64,000 bases of DNA from Gloeophyllum trabeum ATCC 11539 (taxonomy: Eukaryota; Basidiomycota; Agaricomycetes; Gloeophyllales; Gloeophyllaceae), in contig NW_006920420.1 of assembly GCF_000344685.1 (NCBI RefSeq), positions 696,579 through 760,578 of the forward strand, given 5' to 3'. The position numbers and the translations under genes are program-made. The notes under the pieces were generated by a model. The model had not been told where the DNA came from. It saw nothing but the letters and a program-made list of their open reading frames with translations, and did no database searches. Positions 58,601-64,000 of the stretch are shown here, one piece after another. The first letter of the stretch is position 1. The number at the start of each line of letters is the position of its first letter.

Positions 58601-61600
58601 CACACGGACTACCACCGTTGGTCAGACGCACCAGCAAGTTCTGGATAAAGGTGAACTCGCTCTTACCGTTGTATTCGACATCGAGATTGTTATCCGGATC
58701 CTCGCGGAGCTGCCCGATTGGCGTGCATTCTTCTCCAGCGGGCAGAATTGGCTGGATACTGTGCTCGCTATTGGCTCGACTGTGATTCAGATCCCGGCGG
58801 TGCACGATTCGGCCGTCTATCCTTGGTTAACCATCTTCCAAATCTTGAGGTTCTACAGAGTTATCTTGGAGGTTCCTCGAATGCGGCCCCTTCTCGTACG
58901 TGTGTCGCTGTTTGTAAGATGACCACCATTGATTACTCTTCTTTGATAGCTCGCTGTTTTCGGTAACATGTACGGTTTAGCCAACATGACCTTATTTCTC
59001 CTCCTGATGAACTATGTCGCTGCTCTCATCGCCGTACAATTGCTGCGCGGTGATATGACCTCTGATATATCCATGAATTTCGGTCAGATCTTCACGTCGT
59101 TCCTTGCGGTGTACCAGGTGTTCTCGTCAGAGAATTGGACGGACGTTCTCTACGACTCCACTGAGGCTGAGATACCTCTGGGACAATCGGTTGTGGTCGC
59201 CTTGTTCGTGACTGCTTGGATGCTCTTCGCGAACTGTGGGTGTGATATACACCTTCGAAGATGAGTGCTGACTTCTTAACAGTCATTGTTTTCCAGATGT
59301 TCATTGCCGTCATCAATGAGAACTTTGATGTCGCGGAGGAAAGTAAGAAGGGCAAACAAGCTTCGAATTACTGGGCAATGCAACAGCCAGAGCCGGCTCG
59401 TGCGGGGTGGGTTCGCCGCCTCAACCCATACAGATGGTTGCGTCCAAGTCCTAAGACGATCAAAGTCGACAACCTACCTTCCCACCTAGTTCTTCCTATG
59501 CAGAAGTCATTGGTACAGGACCATAGCCTTCCGATCGAAGAAGAGCAGCATCCAGATGTACGCCTTCATTTGAGATTTTGTAGCCTGACGATATGTAACT
59601 CTGCAAGCAGGAATTACCCTCTCAACGGCCAGGACGGTCTGGGAACTATTGGCGAACCAAGTTCATATCAATCTTACAAGGGCTCTTCGTTGGGAAACCC
59701 GACACCCAGGCAGTGCCCCTGAGTAATCTACGAGGTCCTCGACGGCAGTCCATGATCAATGGGAGCGCCATTGATGATGACACGGATCGCCATCTGTATG
59801 TTCTTTGGTGGGCATGTCTGGTTAGGCGCAATCTGATCAGCTTTTCCATTTAGTGAGTTGTTGGCCGTTGTCAATCCCGAGACCGCTGCAGCGGAGGGCA
59901 TCAGTGAGGCCAGATACGAGCGTAGGGCCATGAAGGCAGATTTCATACGGGATCATCCCACTTACGACAAGACATTCTGGGTCTTCTCTCAGAAGAACAT
60001 TCTCAGGCGTCTCTGCCAGAGGTTAGTACAACCGGCCAACGGGGAAAGGATATTCGGTTTGCCACCGTCTCCTTTCGCGCATCCCATGTTCCAGCTTTTT
60101 CTCCTCCTGGCAGTGATCGCTGGCATTGTTGTCGAAGGCGTGGCATCCCCCGTCTACCGTCGAAACTATTATTTGCAATACGGCCGCATCCGCGGGTCCT
60201 GGTTTGACATCGCGGAGACCGCTCTTGGGTTGACTCTTCTTGTCGAATTCCTTGTCAAGGTGGTGGCCGACGGGTTTGTCTTTACCCCGAACGCCTACGT
60301 ACGCTCGATATGGAACGTCCTGGATCTGATCGTACTTGCGGGAATACTAGTCAATCTGACCACAGGCCTCATTTTTATCGGCGGGCTCAGTCGTTTTACT
60401 CGCTCCCTGAAGGCTCTCAGAGCCCTTCGCCTCATCACCCTCATCGAGAACATGCGCAGCACTTTTCAATCACTAATAATCTCGGGCGCGGCACGGATTT
60501 TCGATGCTGCTCTGCTGGCCATACTCTACATGATACCTTACGCTGTGTGGGGACTCAACATATTCGCGGGCTTGATGCAAGAGTGCAACGACGGTAACGC
60601 GCAAGGTGCTTCTGATTGCAACTACGAATACACGAATAATATCGACGCAGCTGGGGATTCATTTGGATTTCTTGTTCCTCGCGTCTGGGACAACCCTTCC
60701 CCGTCCACTACTTTCTCGTTCGATACTTTTCGGGCTTCGCTCCTCATCCTCTTCGAAACTGTGTCCCTCGAAGGATGGATTGACGTGTTGAATTTTGCCA
60801 CTAGTATCACTGGTCGAGGTCAACAACCGTCCACAAACGCTTCTCAGGTTAACGCTATATTCTTCCTCATCTATAACCTGATGGGTGGAGTTGTCATCCT
60901 TACGCTGTTCGTCAGGTATGTGAACGGCTGCAGAGCGCCTGAGCTTGCCTCAACAAACCTCTAACAACGATTGTCCAGCATAATCATCGGCAACTTCAGA
61001 TCGAAGACAGGCGCTGCACTGTTGACTCAACCTCAGCGAGAGTGGATCGATCTGCAGAAGCTGATTAAGCGCCAGCGACCGTCCAAGAGACCGAAGCAGA
61101 AGCCCACCTCTGCCTTTCGTCTATGGTGCTTTGAGCGAGCGGTTCATAAACATGGCTGGTGGTCGAGGATGATGACCATCATATTCGTGGTACATGTCTT
61201 TGCTCTGATGTAAGTCCCCTTGATGTCTCTTCGGTTGACGCACTTGTAACGTGCTTTGTGAGATAGGACGCAGACAAACGCTTCGCAGGGAGTAGCACAA
61301 GTCTTGCGAGGTGAGTCGGTACCTTTTCCGAGGGATAGCGTACTGAGCATCCGACAGCGTACTGGTTTCTTTTCGCGGCACTGGCGTATAGCATCGACAC
61401 GGCCGTTCGTCTCATTGGCCTAGGATTCTCAAGTTTCCGGGCCAATGGGTGGAATCTTTTCGACATCATTATCGCTCCGGGGGCGCTCGTCACTGTTTCC
61501 ATTGTCCTCTTTAGTAATCCGGGCCCCCCAGAATGGATCCAGCAGTTGCAGAGGTTATTCATTGTCTCTATTGCGTTCAAGTTAGTGCAGAGAACGAACA

Positions 61601-63452
61601 ATTTGAACAAACTCTTCAAGACTGCCATGTAAGCCGTGACGCATGAGCGCTCGACTCCGTGACTCACTCCTTACTAGGGCGAGCTTGTCGGTTATCTTGA
61701 GTCTGCTTGCACTGTGGCTGGTGCTATTTCTTTTCTTTGCTATACTGTTCTTGGAAGTCTTCAGCCTCACGAAATGGTATTCTGGAGAAAATTGGAACAT
61801 GAACTACGCTACTATGGGATCAGCACTCGTTATGCTTGCGTTCATGAGTACAGGGTAAAGTCTCGCCAACTGGACCCTTGTATAATGCTGAAAGATATGG
61901 ATCATTTACAGGGAAGGCTGGAACCAATACATGCATGACTAGTGAGTTCCTGGGCTCGTTCGTATTCACAATCGCTCATATTATATAGTGCGATCGTTTA
62001 CCCCCAATGCACCAATTCATCTGCTGAAGATCCTGATTCGGACTGTGGCAGCGTCGGCTGGGCCTTTACACTCTTTATTGCGTGGAATCTGCTTAGCATG
62101 GTGAGTCTACCCACCGCCCTTGTATGAGGGATAATGACGCATCTCGCTTCTTAGTACATTTTCGTGAACATGTTTACTGGTATATCTGCGTGTATACTTC
62201 AGTTACTTCCTCTAATCCGTTCTTGTTAGGTGTTGTCGTTGAGAGCTTTTCGTACGTTTTTCAATCCACGGGAGGAGCCAAGTCGATCACGCGAGAAGAG
62301 ATGCGTGACTTCAAGAAGGTCTGGGCGAGGTTCGCAAATCAGAAGACTGGATATCTTGAGCGGAGCAACTTTGTACCCTTCTTTGGTGTAAGTTCGATAC
62401 CTTACCACTCAGGCTCTTATACTGATTAGTACTCTCACCCAGCAATTACGTGGCATATTTGAAGTTCGCATCTATCCGCGCGAGTTCAACTTCAAGGAAA
62501 TAGCGGCGAAGTGCAAGAGCCATAAAGAATATGATGGCGGCTCTTTGTCTGAGGGCCTCGATCTCGAGAAAGTCAGCAGGATTCTCGATACCATCGATTA
62601 TTCAGCCATCAGGAGGCGGAGGAGTATCTACAACAGGTTATACCACGAAGCAGTGCTCTTCCACGAGAAAGGGAAGGGCATATCGTTCACGAACATGCTG
62701 CTTATGCTCGCCCACCACAAACTCATTGATGATCGCGAAGCTTTAGTGTGCGTGACTCTCAACAATGAAGAGTTTCCTGCGTTGCTAATTGTTTTCCCAG
62801 GCTCAAGGACCTTGTGATCCGCACCGAGCAAAACAAACTCGTGTCTGACCTAGTGAACCTTGATAGAGTACAGTCTCTCCTCAGAATGACTACCCTTCGC
62901 CGCAGATTCCTTGCGCATAGGGAGAATATGCGGAACATGAGGATGTCCCAACAGGGTACATTTAATCTCTGCCCTTGTGGACCCCGTTGCTGATACGCTT
63001 TGTAGACATCCCTGCCATCGTGGTTGATAGCCTTCCAGTAACACCGCCCCCTCTTACCCGAGACATCACTTCTCCCTCCCCTAGTTGGTCACCTACGATA
63101 TCGCCTGCCCTATCTCCAATGTCCCCTGTTGATGTCTCTTTCGCTCTCGATACAAGCGCTGGAGTGCAACGAAGCCGAAGGATCAGCGACACGAGTATGC
63201 TCACTACGGATTCGGGACGCCGTTATTCGTAAGTAGAGCATGCACAGAAGACGCATCCCTCTCATAATTTTGTTTAGGCGAGACATGTCGCTATCAAGAG
63301 ACTCATATGGGGATGATCCACAGGCTGTACTAACCTCGATACAAAATTCTATCTGGGGAGGCAAGTTGTCCCGAGTGCCTCCTACCCCGCAATGCTGACA
63401 CCTTCTTCTAGAAATGATGCTGGAGGCAGCCGAAGACGAGACAGAAGACTAA
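55696..63452 (+). CDS. CCH1: Voltage-gated calcium channel Cch1
   Basis: Pore subunit of the fungal high-affinity calcium influx system at the plasma membrane, partner of Mid1. About twenty short introns leave roughly 2,150-2,200 residues. A Ser-rich N-terminal region of about 310 residues precedes four six-helix repeats. Repeat I has S1 [17 protein letters not shown], a long S2-S3 insertion, S4 [16 protein letters not shown] and pore ASANGWSPLMYS. Repeat II has pore [13 protein letters not shown]. Repeat III has S4 [16 protein letters not shown] and pore [12 protein letters not shown]. Repeat IV has S4 with few charges and pore MSTGEGWNQYM. So the filter reads Asn-Glu-Glu-Glu. The C-terminus has an EF-hand-like stretch, [13 protein letters not shown], and a Ser/Pro-rich tail. 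The last intron (63,361-63,411) uses a GC donor. Stop is TAA at 63450-63452. Confidence 0.95.
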
Positions 63453-63628
63453 TGTACCTTTACTCGCGGACTGTATACTTCCCAACGGCGGACTAACTTA
63501 TTCATGGGACAACACTCTTTCAAGTAGCATAGAATGTATATGCATATTTATGTAGGACTCAGCACAAGCTGTCATAATAGCATGTATCGTGGACCATCAT
63601 CAGGTCGAATATGTAGTGAAGAGCGCGA
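63453..63628. other. Convergent 3' region, CCH1 / next gene
   Basis: A 176-bp spacer between convergent stops; no feature was seen. Confidence 0.5.
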
Positions 63629-64000
63629 TCAGACGCCGCGACCACGTCCTCGCGACGGTCTCCAGACATTCCTCTTTTCGACTGGCTGGAACCCGTCATC
63701 TTCCGCAGCAGGTGGTACATCACGGGCGCGAGACATAGGCGTCGAGGGCGTTGGCGGTGTGTCGGCTCCACCACCCGTAGCTACTTTGGCCTTCTCCCTG
63801 TCTCGCCATCCACCAGCTTTGCCCAGAGCACCGGGCCGATAAGCGCCTGCAGCTGGGGCAGGACTCTCAGGTCTTGAGGGGACGTTGCCAGCAGCGCTCG
63901 CCCGCGTTGGCGTCGGGGGCACGCTGCTGACTGGTGTAGACCTCCGCCATACACCGCCCGTTTCAGCGGCACGAGCTGCAGGAGCAGCCGCAGGGGGAGG
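63629..64000 (-). CDS. 3' end of a gene resembling translation initiation factor eIF3a (partial)
   Basis: The gene runs off the right edge, so only the last 123 codons are visible. The tail is Ala/Pro/Arg-rich and ends GAYRPGALGKAGGWRDREKA, then DDGFQPVEKRNVWRPSRGRG, stop TGA 63629-63631. A terminal DDGFQxV...WRPxRGR pattern after a low-complexity stretch is, as I recall, found in fungal eIF3 subunit a. It rests on this tail alone, so another RNA-binding factor is possible. Confidence 0.5.
   Translation of the reverse strand, partial: PPPAAAPAARAAETGGVWRRSTPVSSVPPTPTRASAAGNVPSRPESPAPAAGAYRPGALGKAGGWRDREKAKVATGGGADTPPTPSTPMSRARDVPPAAEDDGFQPVEKRNVWRPSRGRGRGV

Overview
The window looks like nuclear DNA of a filamentous basidiomycete, most likely an Agaricomycete and possibly a wood-decay polypore. 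The grounds are dense genes on both strands, many phase-conserving introns of about 45-70 nt with GTRNGT donors and CTRAY branch sites, TATA boxes 50-80 bp upstream of ATGs, and the gene content (F-box proteins, tandem cytochrome P450s, tandem sugar porters, an NmrA-like protein). No prokaryotic operons, CRISPR arrays, rRNA or convincing tRNA genes were seen. Gene models were spliced by eye from reading frames and splice consensus; no alignment or transcript data were available.

Layout. 1-2,920: no supportable gene. 2,921-12,000, mostly minus strand: a SNF2-family ATPase, an NmrA-like NAD(P)-binding protein, a nuclear-looking orphan protein and the Rab geranylgeranyltransferase beta subunit (BET2). 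12,104-19,088, plus strand: an F-box protein, an amino-acid permease and a GNAT acetyltransferase. 19,089-28,414: a gene-poor stretch, then two tandem MFS sugar porters whose upstream regions are also duplicated. 28,415-38,933: two tandem P450 genes in duplicated units of about 5.3-5.4 kb. 39,569-40,498: a mitochondrial-type J-protein behind a promoter with three ACGCGT boxes. 40,846-51,985: an inverted-repeat pair of about 1 kb per arm enclosing four single-copy genes (an 875-residue low-complexity protein, a Cys-rich zinc protein, a p47/Shp1-type UBX protein and the MAGE-domain SMC5/6 subunit Nse3). 52,496 to the end: an intracellular-looking GH5 glycosidase, the KEOPS kinase Bud32, the voltage-gated calcium channel Cch1, and the 3' end of a gene resembling eIF3a.

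Functionally the window mixes conserved housekeeping genes (BET2, Bud32, Nse3, UBX, Cch1) with expanding accessory families (sugar porters, P450s, NmrA-like, F-box). The least explained structure is the inverted-repeat pair. Its roughly 675-bp core is about 98% identical between arms, flanked by only about 70-75% identical homologous sequence. It carries a TATA box inside a small palindrome and intron-like segments conserved in both arms, but no shared reading frame. It may be a duplicated, spliced RNA gene homogenised by gene conversion.
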